Assembly: GCF_000176175.1 (NCBI RefSeq)
Contig: NZ_ACZP01000014.1
Coordinates: forward strand, 1,488,001-1,552,000
Reading direction: 5' to 3'
Source: Vibrio furnissii CIP 102972
GTDB taxonomy: Bacteria; Pseudomonadota; Gammaproteobacteria; Enterobacterales; Vibrionaceae
Length of the DNA stretch: 64,000 nucleotides
Both the position numbers and the translations under genes were made by a program. The notes below the pieces were generated by a model. It made no database searches. It was not told the origin of the DNA and saw only the letters and a list, made by a program, of their open reading frames with translations. Of this stretch, positions 7,307 through 16,199 are shown one piece after another (positions within the stretch are counted from its first letter, which is position 1; every line of letters begins with the position of its first letter).

Positions 7307-8098
7307 ATGAAAATAGTTGCAGCAATGTCGAGTGTGCTCATGTCTGCCAGCCTGTTGTTCGGTGCGACCACCGCGCAAGCCGACCAACTGGAGTCTGTCC
7401 AACAGAAAGGGGTGTTGAAAGTTGCGGTTCCCCAAGACTTTCCGCCTTTTGGTTCTGTGGGGACTGACCTTAAGCCTCACGGATACGACATTGATATGGC
7501 CGGGTATCTGGCCCAAAAGCTCGATGTCAAACTGGAATTGGTGCCGGTCACCAGTGCAAACCGAATTCCTTACCTGCAAACCGGTAAAGTGGATTTGGTG
7601 ATTTCGAGCATGGGTAAAAATGCGGAACGTGAAAAAGTGATCGATTTCAGTGCGGCGTATGCGCCTTTCTATCTCGGCGTATTTGGTTCATCGGATGAAG
7701 CGGTGACCAGCGCGCAGGATCTGAGCGGCAAAACCATCGGTGTGACACGCGGCTCAGTGGAAGATTTGGAACTGAGCAAGATTGCGCCGAGCGACGCCAC
7801 CATCAAACGTTTTGAAGATAACAACGCCACGTTGTCCTCATTCCTGTCTGGTCAGGTGAGCCTGATTGCGACCGGCAATTTGGTGGTGACAGAAATCGCA
7901 ACTCGTTATCCGGCCAAAGCGCCACAAACGAAGTTCCTGCTGAAAAACTCACCATGTTATGTGGGGGTGATGAAGGGCGAAGACGCACTGCTAAAAGAAG
8001 TGAACCGTCTGATCACCGAAGCGAAACAAGACGGTGTGTTGGAAGGCTTCTCGCAAAAATGGCTGAAAGCACCGTTTCCTGCGGATCTGGGTGCGTAA
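7307..8098 (+). CDS. Amino-acid-type ABC transporter, periplasmic substrate-binding protein
   Basis: A 263-residue family 3 solute-binding protein (PAAT type). The signal peptide covers about residues 1-25 (hydrophobic core SSVLMSASLLFG, ending QADQ). The mature part starts LESVQQKGVLKVAV, then PPFG..., GYDIDMAGYLAQKL, and VDLVISSMGKNAEREKVIDFS, the standard family 3 landmarks. AAGGAG precedes the start. It is the first gene of a long plus-strand operon that leads into purine ring-cleavage enzymes, so the ligand may be a ureide or a small amino-acid-like intermediate rather than a common amino acid (inference). Confidence 0.9.
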   Translation: MKIVAAMSSVLMSASLLFGATTAQADQLESVQQKGVLKVAVPQDFPPFGSVGTDLKPHGYDIDMAGYLAQKLDVKLELVPVTSANRIPYLQTGKVDLVISSMGKNAEREKVIDFSAAYAPFYLGVFGSSDEAVTSAQDLSGKTIGVTRGSVEDLELSKIAPSDATIKRFEDNNATLSSFLSGQVSLIATGNLVVTEIATRYPAKAPQTKFLLKNSPCYVGVMKGEDALLKEVNRLITEAKQDGVLEGFSQKWLKAPFPADLGA

Positions 8099-8113
8099 CG
8101 TGAAGGGCGAAGC

Positions 8114-8782
8114 ATGAGCTATCAGTTGGACTTTAGCGGTTTGACGCCTTACCTGCCACAGTTTGTGGCAGGGTTGGGCACCACCGTAGAACTGACCATC
8201 ATCTCAACCGTTGGCGGACTGTTGCTCGGCACATTGTGTGCGGGCGCAAAAACCAGTCAGGCCAAATGGCTGAAGTTTGTTTGCACCTGCTACATCGAAG
8301 TGATCCGTAACACCCCGTTTATCGTGCAGTTGTTCTTTATCTTTTTTGGTCTGCCGGCACTCGGTATCAAACTCAGCGCCTGGCAGGCGGGCGTGATTGC
8401 GATGGTGATTAACTTGGGGGCGTATTCGGCGGAAATCATTCGCGCTGGTATCGAAGCGACACCAAAAGGGCAGTGGGAGGCAGGGAAAACTTTGGGATTG
8501 ACCCGCATGCAGATTTTTACACGCATTGTGATTCCGCCTGCGTATCAACGTGTTTATCCGGCGCTTGTCAGCCAGTGCATCATTGTGATGTTGGGGTCTG
8601 CGGTGGTGTCACAGATTTCGGTGGAAGATCTGACGTTTGCGGCCAACTTCGTTCAGTCGCGCAGTTTTCTGAGTTTTGAATCGTACATGCTGACGGCGGC
8701 GATTTATCTAGTGCTTGCGATTGTGATGCGCCAGATGTTTGCGTTCGTTAAACGTGTCTCGTTTAAGAACCCGTCGTTGTAG
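8114..8782 (+). CDS. ABC transporter permease 1 (His/Glu/Gln/Arg type)
   Basis: A 222-residue inner-membrane permease with about five hydrophobic segments. The coupling loop carries the EAA-like motif GIEATPKGQWEAGKTLGLTR, which contacts the ATPase. RNTPFIVQLFFIFFGLPALG is typical of HisM/GlnP-type permeases. The start is 15 bp after the binding protein stop, with GAAGGGCGAAG ahead of it. It pairs with the permease at 8795. Confidence 0.92.
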   Translation: MSYQLDFSGLTPYLPQFVAGLGTTVELTIISTVGGLLLGTLCAGAKTSQAKWLKFVCTCYIEVIRNTPFIVQLFFIFFGLPALGIKLSAWQAGVIAMVINLGAYSAEIIRAGIEATPKGQWEAGKTLGLTRMQIFTRIVIPPAYQRVYPALVSQCIIVMLGSAVVSQISVEDLTFAANFVQSRSFLSFESYMLTAAIYLVLAIVMRQMFAFVKRVSFKNPSL

Positions 8783-8794
8783 GAGAGCGCCACC

Positions 8795-9445
8795 ATGATG
8801 CAATTTACCGATTGGGATATTTTTCGCAGCCTATTGATGGCCGCTCGCTGGACCGTTGCACTGTCGCTGATCGCTTTTGTCGGCGGCGGGTTGCTCGGAC
8901 TGTTGATTACCTTGCTGCGTAGCACGCGACACTCCGTGTTTACCGGCGTCATCAAGTTGTATGTGGAACTGTTTCAGGGCACGCCGCTGCTGATGCAGCT
9001 GTTTCTCGCCTTCTTTGGTTTATCCCTCGTGGGCGTGGAAGTCAGTGCCTGGACAGCCGCCGTGTTGTCATTGACGTTATTCAGCAGTGCCTTTTTTCAC
9101 GATATCTGGCGCGGCTGTATCGAATCACTGCCGAAAGGCCAGTGGGAAGCGTGCCGCACTTTGGGGCTGAGCTATCTGCAGACCATGCGTTACATCATTG
9201 CGCCGCAAGCCGCGCGTCTGGCCATTGCGCCAACGGTCGGATTTTCGGTTCAGATTGTTAAAGGCACTGCGCTGGCATCCATCATCGGATTCGTTGAGCT
9301 GACCAAAGCCGGCACCATGCTCAACAACGCCACATTCCAGCCGTTCAAAGTGTTCGCGCTGGTTGCACTGCTTTACTTTGCCATTTGCTTTCCGCTTTCT
9401 GCGTTAGCCCGATATTTGGAGACTCGAAACCATGTCGCTCGTTAG
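8795..9445 (+). CDS. ABC transporter permease 2 (His/Glu/Gln/Arg type)
   Basis: A 216-residue permease homologous to its neighbour, with the coupling motif CIESLPKGQWEACRTLGL and the ELFQGTPLLMQLFLAFFGLS block. AGGAGAG precedes the ATG 12 bp after the first permease. Its 3' end overlaps the ATPase gene by 14 bp, so translation is coupled. Two different permeases imply a heterodimeric channel. Confidence 0.92.
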   Translation: MMQFTDWDIFRSLLMAARWTVALSLIAFVGGGLLGLLITLLRSTRHSVFTGVIKLYVELFQGTPLLMQLFLAFFGLSLVGVEVSAWTAAVLSLTLFSSAFFHDIWRGCIESLPKGQWEACRTLGLSYLQTMRYIIAPQAARLAIAPTVGFSVQIVKGTALASIIGFVELTKAGTMLNNATFQPFKVFALVALLYFAICFPLSALARYLETRNHVAR

Positions 9446-10160
9446 TGTTGAACAAGTCCATAAATATTATGGCGAAAACCACGTCCTGAAAGGGGTCGAC
9501 TTAAAAATCAATCCGGGTGAAGTGGTGTCGATCATCGGCCGCAGCGGCTCGGGGAAAAGTACGCTGCTGCGCTGTATGAATGGCTTGGAAGACTACCAGG
9601 AAGGCGTGATCATTGTGGACAGCCAAGCGGTAGAAAACGACGATTACAAATTGCGCCTGTTGAGCCGCAGTGTGGGCATGGTGTTTCAAAGCTTCAACCT
9701 GTTCCCGCACATGACCGTCGGCGAGAACGTGATGCTGGCACCAAAGCTGGTCTTAAAGAAAAGCAGTGAAGCGTGTGAAACACTGGCCCGTGAACTGCTC
9801 GAAAAAGTCGGTCTGGCCGATAAGTTTGATGCCTATCCGACCAATCTGTCCGGCGGCCAGCAACAACGCGTGGCGATTGCACGTTCATTAGCCATGAATC
9901 CGAAAGTGCTGTTGTGTGATGAAATCACGTCAGCGCTGGACCCGGAGCTGGTTGGCGAAGTGCTGAAAGTGCTGGAACAACTGAAAGCGGAAGGGATGAC
10001 ACTGATTCTGGTGACGCACGAAATGAACTTTGCCCGCGATGTGGGCGATCGCGTGGTGTTTATGAATCAGGGGAAAGTGTGGGAAACCGGGCCGAGTGAA
10101 ACCGTGTTTGCAGCGCCGCAAACCCCAGAGCTACAAAGCTTTTTATCCGCCGTTCGTTAA
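9432..10160 (+). CDS. ABC transporter ATP-binding protein (GlnQ/HisP type)
   Basis: A 242-residue ATPase with Walker A GRSGSGKST, the Q-loop VFQSFNLFPHM, signature LSGGQQQRVAIARSLA, Walker B VLLCDEITSALD and the switch His in LVTHEM. Note Ile in place of the usual Pro after the catalytic Glu (DEITSALD instead of DEPTSALD), a change seen in part of this family. It completes the 7307-10160 importer. Confidence 0.95.
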   Translation: MSLVSVEQVHKYYGENHVLKGVDLKINPGEVVSIIGRSGSGKSTLLRCMNGLEDYQEGVIIVDSQAVENDDYKLRLLSRSVGMVFQSFNLFPHMTVGENVMLAPKLVLKKSSEACETLARELLEKVGLADKFDAYPTNLSGGQQQRVAIARSLAMNPKVLLCDEITSALDPELVGEVLKVLEQLKAEGMTLILVTHEMNFARDVGDRVVFMNQGKVWETGPSETVFAAPQTPELQSFLSAVR

Positions 10161-10179
10161 TCATCTTGATGGAGTCAGC

Positions 10180-10998
10180 ATGACCAATAATCACCACTCA
10201 CTCAGTGAACGAATTACCCAGCAATATTCACGCTTGACCGAAAGCAGCCGCCGGGTGGCAGACTATCTGCAACTGAATCCGGAAAAGATTTTAATGCTGT
10301 CGACGGCTGAAATCGCTGAAGCCTGCTCGGTATCGAAAACCAGCGTGAGTCGTTTTATTCGTCAACTGGGTTATGAGGATCATGTTGCACTTCGTCAGGA
10401 GCTGATGCAGGAGCGCGAAAAGGGGATTCCGGTATTAACATCCAATATCGAAGACCCAGAAATTCAACACGATATGCGCGCCTTAGAGCAACTATGGGCG
10501 CAGTTAGCGACGCTGGATGTCACGGAATTGGTTGAGGCCATCGCCAACGCCAAACGGGTGAAAATCATCGGCTATCGGAACAGTTACCCGCTGGCGATGC
10601 ATTTTCGTCAGCAACTGATGCAGTGTCGCGCCAACGTGGAGCTGCTGCCGTTGCCGGGCCAGACCTTGGGAGAAGATTTGGTCTCGATTGCGGACGACGA
10701 TTTTGTCATTGTGATTGGTATCCGCCGACGCGTTGCTCAGTTTGAAAAGATCATTCATCACCTGAGCGGTAAGCCGTGTTTACTGATCACCGACCAATCG
10801 GGTCAGAAGTATGCCGATGCTGTGGCACATTTTTTAGTGTGTCATATGAATAATCAGGCACCTTTGGATAGCTATGCCGTGCCTATGAGCTTAATATCCT
10901 ATTTGGTTAACAAAGTGTATCGTCACCTCGGACAACATGCCGCCCAGCTGAGTCGCCATATCTCGCACAGCTATGCGCAATTGAACGAAGTGGAATAA
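10180..10998 (+). CDS. RpiR/MurR-family regulator with SIS domain
   Basis: A 272-residue regulator. An N-terminal HTH_6 domain covers about residues 1-75 (STAEIAEACSVSKTSVSRFI, then RQLGYEDHVALRQEL) and a SIS domain about 110-250 (KRVKIIGYRNSYPLAMHF; ADDDFVIVIGIRRR). The ATG at 10180 has GGAG six bases ahead; the longer frame from 10096 overlaps the ATPase gene. SIS domains usually bind phosphosugars, but RpiR proteins also occur next to purine and ureide genes. Being inside the operon, it may set a second control point on top of the GntR regulator. Confidence 0.88.
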   Translation: MTNNHHSLSERITQQYSRLTESSRRVADYLQLNPEKILMLSTAEIAEACSVSKTSVSRFIRQLGYEDHVALRQELMQEREKGIPVLTSNIEDPEIQHDMRALEQLWAQLATLDVTELVEAIANAKRVKIIGYRNSYPLAMHFRQQLMQCRANVELLPLPGQTLGEDLVSIADDDFVIVIGIRRRVAQFEKIIHHLSGKPCLLITDQSGQKYADAVAHFLVCHMNNQAPLDSYAVPMSLISYLVNKVYRHLGQHAAQLSRHISHSYAQLNEVE

Positions 10999-11044
10999 TT
11001 CAAACGTAACATCACACAACATAACAAAGAGCAAAAATAACGAC

Positions 11045-12043
11045 ATGAATGTATTAGCAAAAATCAAAAAGGAATGGTTTCTGGTCGGGATGGTGGTTGC
11101 CATTCTGCTGGCGACTGTGACGTCTGAATTTGGCCGTTCCGGTGGCATGATCCACTTGGATCAACTGACGGGCGTCGGCGTCGCCATTGTCTTCTTCCTC
11201 CATGGTCTTGGGCTTTCTCCTCAAGCGATCAAAGCGGGCGTGACTAACTGGCGTCTACACATTTACATTCAAATCGCGACATTCGTGGTTTACCCGATCC
11301 TGTGGGTCATTTTTGGTGAGGCGTTCCTCGCTTACATGCCTGCGGCGCTGGCATTTGGCTTCTGTTATCTACTCGTTCTGCCAAGCACCATTTCGTCGTC
11401 GGTGGCAATGACCAGCGTCGGCAAAGGGAACGTTCCGGGCGCAATCTTTAACGCATCACTTTCCAGTATTATTGGCGTGTTCATCACACCACTTTTGATT
11501 CAACTTTTTATGGGATTTGAAGGCGTACAACTGGATTTGCTGGACTCGGTGATCTCGATTTCCAAACTCTTGCTGCTACCGATGATTGCGGGCCAACTCA
11601 TGCGTCCTTATTTAGTCGCTTGGGTGGATCGTCATAAAGCGGTGGTCAATAAGGTCGACAAATACGTGATTCTTCTCATCGTTTACAACGCCTTCTGTGA
11701 TTCCGTGGTGAATGGCATTTGGAGCGAGTTCTCGATGGGTTTGCTGGTCAGCTCTATTGCGATTTGTACCGTGATTCTGCTGTTTATGGTGCACCTGATT
11801 CAATGGGGCGCACGCCGCACCAAATTTACGTTGCCGGATGAAGTGGCTGCGGTGTTCTGTGGGACGAAGAAAACACTGGCCGCGGGCATTCCGATGGCGA
11901 AGGTGATTTTCGGCGCGGATCCATCGCTGGGGATGATTTTGCTGCCTATCATGCTGTATCACCCGATTCAGATTTTCTACTGCGCAGTACTGGCGAACCG
12001 TTACGCGCGCCAAAGCGAATCCCTGAAGACGGTGACCAACTAA
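11045..12043 (+). CDS. BASS-type (bile acid:Na+ symporter-like) transporter
   Basis: A 332-residue membrane protein with about nine or ten hydrophobic segments, of the SBF-like branch of the bile acid:sodium symporter superfamily. Visible landmarks are VFFLHGLGLSPQAIKAG, LPSTISSSVAMTSVGKGN, GAIFNASLSSIIGVFITPLL and a late FCGTKKTLAAGIPMAKVIF block. It lies 46 bp after the RpiR gene and 100 bp before the amidase. Members of this branch move organic anions; a pathway intermediate or the end product (e.g. oxamate or oxalate) is plausible but not shown. Confidence 0.85.
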   Translation: MNVLAKIKKEWFLVGMVVAILLATVTSEFGRSGGMIHLDQLTGVGVAIVFFLHGLGLSPQAIKAGVTNWRLHIYIQIATFVVYPILWVIFGEAFLAYMPAALAFGFCYLLVLPSTISSSVAMTSVGKGNVPGAIFNASLSSIIGVFITPLLIQLFMGFEGVQLDLLDSVISISKLLLLPMIAGQLMRPYLVAWVDRHKAVVNKVDKYVILLIVYNAFCDSVVNGIWSEFSMGLLVSSIAICTVILLFMVHLIQWGARRTKFTLPDEVAAVFCGTKKTLAAGIPMAKVIFGADPSLGMILLPIMLYHPIQIFYCAVLANRYARQSESLKTVTN

Positions 12044-12092
12044 GCAGCATCAGTCGATTCGCTGCAAATCGCTTCAAAAAATCAACAAAAGC

Positions 12093-12118
12093 TTAGGTGC
12101 TGCGGATTCAGCGCCTAA
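12093..12118 (+). other. Intra-operon stem-loop without U-tract
   Basis: Stem TTAGGTGCTG/CAGCGCCTAA with one G-T pair (12093-12102, 12109-12118) and a 6-nt loop, in the gap between the carrier and the amidase genes. No T-run follows on the plus strand, so it is more likely an mRNA stability or processing hairpin than a terminator. Confidence 0.45.
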
Positions 12119-12143
12119 AAGGAACACCACGGAAGGATACAGA

Positions 12144-13325
12144 ATGAGTAAGGACGCTCGTATTTATTGCGCTCAGGGGCCAGACACGCTGCCCGCCACC
12201 GCGCAGGGAACGCTCTCTGGCACCCGATTTGTCTTCAAAGATTTATTTGACGTCGAAGGCTACGCCACAGGTGCGGGCAATCCCACTTGGCTGAAAACCC
12301 ATCAAATGGCGACGGCCACATCACCACTGATCACCGCGCTGCTCGGGCAGGGCGCTGAATGCGTTGGCCGTGTTCAAACCGACGAGCTGGCATACAGCCT
12401 CAATGGTCAGAACAGTCATTACGGCACACCCATCAATCCGAAAGCGCCGAATTGTATTCCCGGCGGTTCATCCAGTGGCAGCGCGGTCGCAGTGGCGAAA
12501 AACGATTGCGACTTTGCTATCGGCACCGACACGGGTGGGTCAATCCGCGTGCCGGCCAGTTATTGCGGCTTATTTGGCTTGCGTCCAACCCTCGGCACGC
12601 TTGATCTGTCCCACTGTTTTGAATTAGCGAAAAGTTTCGATACCGCCGGCATTTTCACGCGTGACTTACGCCTGATGCGCGATGTGTGGTCGGTGCTGGT
12701 GGCACGTCATCAATCCGGCGAACGAGTGACGCGCGTTTATCTCGATGCGCAGTGCCAAGCGGTGATGAGCGCCGCTCGTCTTGAACGTTTGAGCCAGCAG
12801 TGTCAGCGCGCGGGGATTGAGATCATTCAAGGTAATGTTCTGGCACAAAATGGCTGGTCACTGACGGACCTGAGCTTACTGTTTCGCACCATTCAAGGTT
12901 TTGAAATTATCGAACATCACGATGCGTGGCTCACGCAGTATGGCGACAGTCTGGATCCGGCGATCGGGGAGCGCGTTGAGTGGGCCAGAACCATCACTTG
13001 TGAGCAGTATGACCACGCGAAAGGACGACAACAGGATTTTCAGCAACAGATACTGACACACCTGAAGCAACAACGTTGCCTGTGGGCAATACCGACCACG
13101 CCATCGGGCCCGCCGTCACTGACGATGCCGGCTGGTGAACTGGCGGTCTATCGCTCGCAGTTGATGGGGCTGACCAGCATTGCAGGACTGTCGGGATTAC
13201 CGCAACTCCATCTGCCCATGGAAGAATTATTAGAAGGCCCGTGCGGTATCTCACTGATGGGTTTGCCTCATCAGGAAGAGACGCTGCTTGTCACGGGTGA
13301 AGCCGTTTACAACGGCGCATGTTAA
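12144..13325 (+). CDS. Amidase signature family hydrolase
   Basis: A 393-residue enzyme with the Ser-cisSer-Lys triad: Lys32 (FVFKDLFDVEG), the GGSSSGSAVAVA block (Ser109-111 contains the cis-Ser) and the nucleophile Ser133 in GTDTGGSIRVPAS. It is shorter than many family members (450-500 residues) and resembles the AtzE/HpxY-like branch. It sits 11 bp ahead of the HpxW-like gene, and Klebsiella hpx clusters also have an amidase next to hpxW. It may hydrolyse an amide or ureide made during allantoate breakdown (oxalurate or a ureido acid); the exact substrate is unknown. No AtzG-like small partner is seen. Confidence 0.85.
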   Translation: MSKDARIYCAQGPDTLPATAQGTLSGTRFVFKDLFDVEGYATGAGNPTWLKTHQMATATSPLITALLGQGAECVGRVQTDELAYSLNGQNSHYGTPINPKAPNCIPGGSSSGSAVAVAKNDCDFAIGTDTGGSIRVPASYCGLFGLRPTLGTLDLSHCFELAKSFDTAGIFTRDLRLMRDVWSVLVARHQSGERVTRVYLDAQCQAVMSAARLERLSQQCQRAGIEIIQGNVLAQNGWSLTDLSLLFRTIQGFEIIEHHDAWLTQYGDSLDPAIGERVEWARTITCEQYDHAKGRQQDFQQQILTHLKQQRCLWAIPTTPSGPPSLTMPAGELAVYRSQLMGLTSIAGLSGLPQLHLPMEELLEGPCGISLMGLPHQEETLLVTGEAVYNGAC

Positions 13326-13336
13326 GGAGAACGTGA

Positions 13337-14902
13337 ATGAAGCATCAAACGGCATTTACTGCCCCGCACTTTAAGGCCGCGCAAGTCGGTCAGCAGATTC
13401 TCGACGCTGGCGGCACCGCCAGTGAAGCCATGGTCGCTGCTGCCGCGATGATTGCGGTGCAATACCCGCACATGAACGGCATTGGTGGGGACAGTTTTTG
13501 GCTAATCGCTAAAGCAGGCCAGACACCCGTTGCTATCGATGGCTGTGGCGCTGCAGCGTTGAATGTGGATGTCGAATACTATCGCGCGCTGGGTGATGAA
13601 CTGCCATTCAGTGGCGGTGAATCGGCGATTACCATGGCCGGCACCATTGCAGCGTGGCAAAAAGCACTGGAAGTAGATGCGGGGACATTGACGTTAACCG
13701 AACTGCTGCAACCTGCAATTGATGCCGCCCGTGACGGTGTGGAAGTGACGCAAAGCTTAGTCAACGCCAGCGAAAAAACCTTTGAACGCCTAGCCTCATT
13801 GCAAGCTTTTGCGCAGAACTTTCTCAAGCAGGGCCAAACGCTCAAAGTCGGCGATACCTTAGTGAACGAGGCGCTGGCCAACACATTACAAACCTTGGCT
13901 GAGCGTGGGCTAGATGATTTCTATCGTGGCGAGATCGCCGCCTCTGCGGCGAAAGAGCTGCAAGCCGCAGGCAGCCCGCTGACGTTGGACGACTTTCACG
14001 CTCATCAGGCAAAAGTGATGGCACCGCTCACCGTCAACACTGCCAAAGGGCGTTTATACAACTTCGGCGCGCCCACACAAGGTGTGGCATCACTGTTGAT
14101 TCTGGCGATTTACGATCGGCTGGCATCACAAGCGCAAAGCGAAGTCGACCACATTCATCTGTTGGTTGAAGCGACCAAACAAGCCTTCATCATTCGCGAT
14201 CGAGAAGTGTGCGACGAAGAATTTTTAAGCCAGCCGCTGCAGGAATGGCTCATCGACGCCGTTGTTGACCAGTGTGCGGCCAATGTGTCCTTAAATGAGG
14301 CGCTGCCTTGGCCGCATCAGGCCAAACCGGGCGATACCATTTGGATGGGCGCGAGCGATCAATACGGCACCATGGTGAGCTTCATTCAAAGCGTGTATTG
14401 GGAGTTCGGTTCGGGTGTGTTTTTACCAGAAACGGGCATTTTGTGGAACATTCGTTCAAAGAGCTTCTCGCTCGACGCCCGTCACCACAATGTGTTGGCG
14501 CCGGGCAAAAAGCCGTTCCATACCTTGAATCCGGCCTATGCCGAACTCGCTGATGGCCGCCGCATGAGTTACGGCACCATGGGCGGCGAAGGCCAGCCAC
14601 AAACGCAAGCGTGCTTGTTTAGCCGCTACCACTATCAAAATTTCTCGCTCAGTGATGCGATTGCTGCGCCGCGTTGGCTGCTTGGCCGCACATGGGGCAA
14701 CAGCACCAACAATTTACGACTTGAACAATCGCTGTATGAGCAATATGGCGATGCCTTAAAACAACGTGGCCACGATGTCACCTTTGTGGCCGATTGCAAC
14801 GAACTCATGGGACACGCTGGCGCAATCATTCTCGATACGCATGGAAAGGCGTGTGCGACCAGCGATCCTCGTAGTGATGGAACCAGTTTACTTGGAGAAT
14901 AA
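13337..14902 (+). CDS. hpxW: Gamma-glutamyltransferase-fold hydrolase, HpxW-like oxamate amidohydrolase
   Basis: A 521-residue Ntn-hydrolase precursor of the GGT family. The N-terminal part has NGIGGDSFWLIAKAG and a GAPTQGVASLLIL block; autoproteolysis is expected before Thr334 (in KPGDTIWMGASD), the start of the small subunit, which continues GTMVSFIQSVYWEFGSGVF and YGTMGGEGQPQTQ. There is no signal peptide, unlike periplasmic GGT, which fits a cytosolic HpxW. HpxW of Klebsiella hydrolyses oxamate to oxalate and ammonia in urate breakdown. Genes before and after (amidase, aminotransferase) are 11 bp and 1 bp away. Confidence 0.85.
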   Translation: MKHQTAFTAPHFKAAQVGQQILDAGGTASEAMVAAAAMIAVQYPHMNGIGGDSFWLIAKAGQTPVAIDGCGAAALNVDVEYYRALGDELPFSGGESAITMAGTIAAWQKALEVDAGTLTLTELLQPAIDAARDGVEVTQSLVNASEKTFERLASLQAFAQNFLKQGQTLKVGDTLVNEALANTLQTLAERGLDDFYRGEIAASAAKELQAAGSPLTLDDFHAHQAKVMAPLTVNTAKGRLYNFGAPTQGVASLLILAIYDRLASQAQSEVDHIHLLVEATKQAFIIRDREVCDEEFLSQPLQEWLIDAVVDQCAANVSLNEALPWPHQAKPGDTIWMGASDQYGTMVSFIQSVYWEFGSGVFLPETGILWNIRSKSFSLDARHHNVLAPGKKPFHTLNPAYAELADGRRMSYGTMGGEGQPQTQACLFSRYHYQNFSLSDAIAAPRWLLGRTWGNSTNNLRLEQSLYEQYGDALKQRGHDVTFVADCNELMGHAGAIILDTHGKACATSDPRSDGTSLLGE

Positions 14903-14903
14903 C

Positions 14904-16136
14904 ATGACCGCCCAAAACGAACTTTTTGAAACCCTGAACCCACCACAGCGTCTGCTGATGGGCCCGGGACCAATCAATGCCTACCCACGCGTTCATCAGG
15001 CCATTTCTCAGTCTCTGATTGGCCAGTACGATCCGGTCATGACCGGCTACATGAATCAGGTGCAGTCCCTGTATCGCGGTGTTTTCCAGACCCAAAACCA
15101 GCAGACCCTGTTGGTGGATGGCACGGCGCGCTCCGGCATTGAAGCGGTATTGGTGTCGGTGTTACAGCCCGGCGACAAGGTACTGGTGCCGGTGATTGGC
15201 CGCTTTGGTCACTTGCTGTGTGAAATTGCTCAGCGCGTTGGCGCTGAAGTGAAGACCATCGATATCGAATGGGGGGAAGTGTGCCCGCCGGAAAAAGTCG
15301 AAGCGGCAATCAAAGCGTTTCAACCGAAGCTACTCGCGACCGTGCAAGGCGATACCTCCACCACAATGAACCAGCCGCTCAAAGAGATGGGCGAAATCTG
15401 TCAGCGTTATGGCGTGCTGTTCTACTGTGACGCTACCGCATCAATTGCGGGGAACGATCTTAAAGTCGACGAATGGCATCTTGATGCGGTGTCGGCTGGC
15501 TTGCAGAAATGCCTTGGCGGGCCTTCCGGTTCAGCGCCTATTACCCTGAGCGATCGCTGCGCAACCGTGATTAACCGCCGTAAACACGTCGAAGCGGGCA
15601 TTCGTGCCGACCACCACACCCAAGGCGAAGAGGCGATGATTCAGTCCAACTACTTCGATTTGGCGATGATCATGGATTACTGGGGCCCAGAACGGTTGAA
15701 CCACCATACGGAAGCGACGTCGATGCTCTATGCCGCACGTGAATGTGCGCGCCTTTTCCTTGAAGAAGGCGCAGACAAGGTGATTGCACGCCATCAACAA
15801 GCAGGGGATGCGCTGGCGGCAGGCCTGCGTGCCATGGGGTTGGAATTGTTCGGCAACCAAGCTTACAAAATGAACAACGTGGTCGGCGTCTACATTCCGG
15901 CCAATGTGAATGGTGATGCGATTCGCCTTGAGCTGCTGCAACGCTTCGGGATTGAAATTGGCACCTCGTTTGGTCCGCTGCATGGCAAAATTTGGCGCAT
16001 CGGAACCATGGGATACAACGCCCGCCAAGAATGCGTGCTGGCAACGCTTGCAGCGCTGGAAGCGATTTTGATCAAACACAAAGCAGCGATTGTGCCGGGG
16101 CAATCCGTCGTTGCGGCAATGGAATTCTATGCCTAA
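14904..16136 (+). CDS. (S)-ureidoglycine-glyoxylate-type aminotransferase (PucG/HpxJ-like)
   Basis: A 410-residue class V PLP aminotransferase. It starts TLNPPQRLLMGPGPINAYPR, then GQYDPVMTGYMN, as in PucG and alanine-glyoxylate transaminases. The Schiff-base Lys is Lys202 in SAGLQKCLGGPSG, and the phosphate site VDGTARSGIEA is at about 71-81. PucG transfers the amino group of ureidoglycine to glyoxylate, giving glycine and oxalurate. The ATG at 14904, preceded by GGAG, is one base after the hpxW stop; a longer frame from 14766 runs inside hpxW. With an AllC enzyme next to it, this defines the allantoate to ureidoglycine to oxalurate branch. Confidence 0.88.
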   Translation: MTAQNELFETLNPPQRLLMGPGPINAYPRVHQAISQSLIGQYDPVMTGYMNQVQSLYRGVFQTQNQQTLLVDGTARSGIEAVLVSVLQPGDKVLVPVIGRFGHLLCEIAQRVGAEVKTIDIEWGEVCPPEKVEAAIKAFQPKLLATVQGDTSTTMNQPLKEMGEICQRYGVLFYCDATASIAGNDLKVDEWHLDAVSAGLQKCLGGPSGSAPITLSDRCATVINRRKHVEAGIRADHHTQGEEAMIQSNYFDLAMIMDYWGPERLNHHTEATSMLYAARECARLFLEEGADKVIARHQQAGDALAAGLRAMGLELFGNQAYKMNNVVGVYIPANVNGDAIRLELLQRFGIEIGTSFGPLHGKIWRIGTMGYNARQECVLATLAALEAILIKHKAAIVPGQSVVAAMEFYA

Positions 16137-16199
16137 TCACACCAGTCAGGTGGATGCAAAATACAACGTGAGTTTGGCGAATCAACGCAAGGAGCGCTG

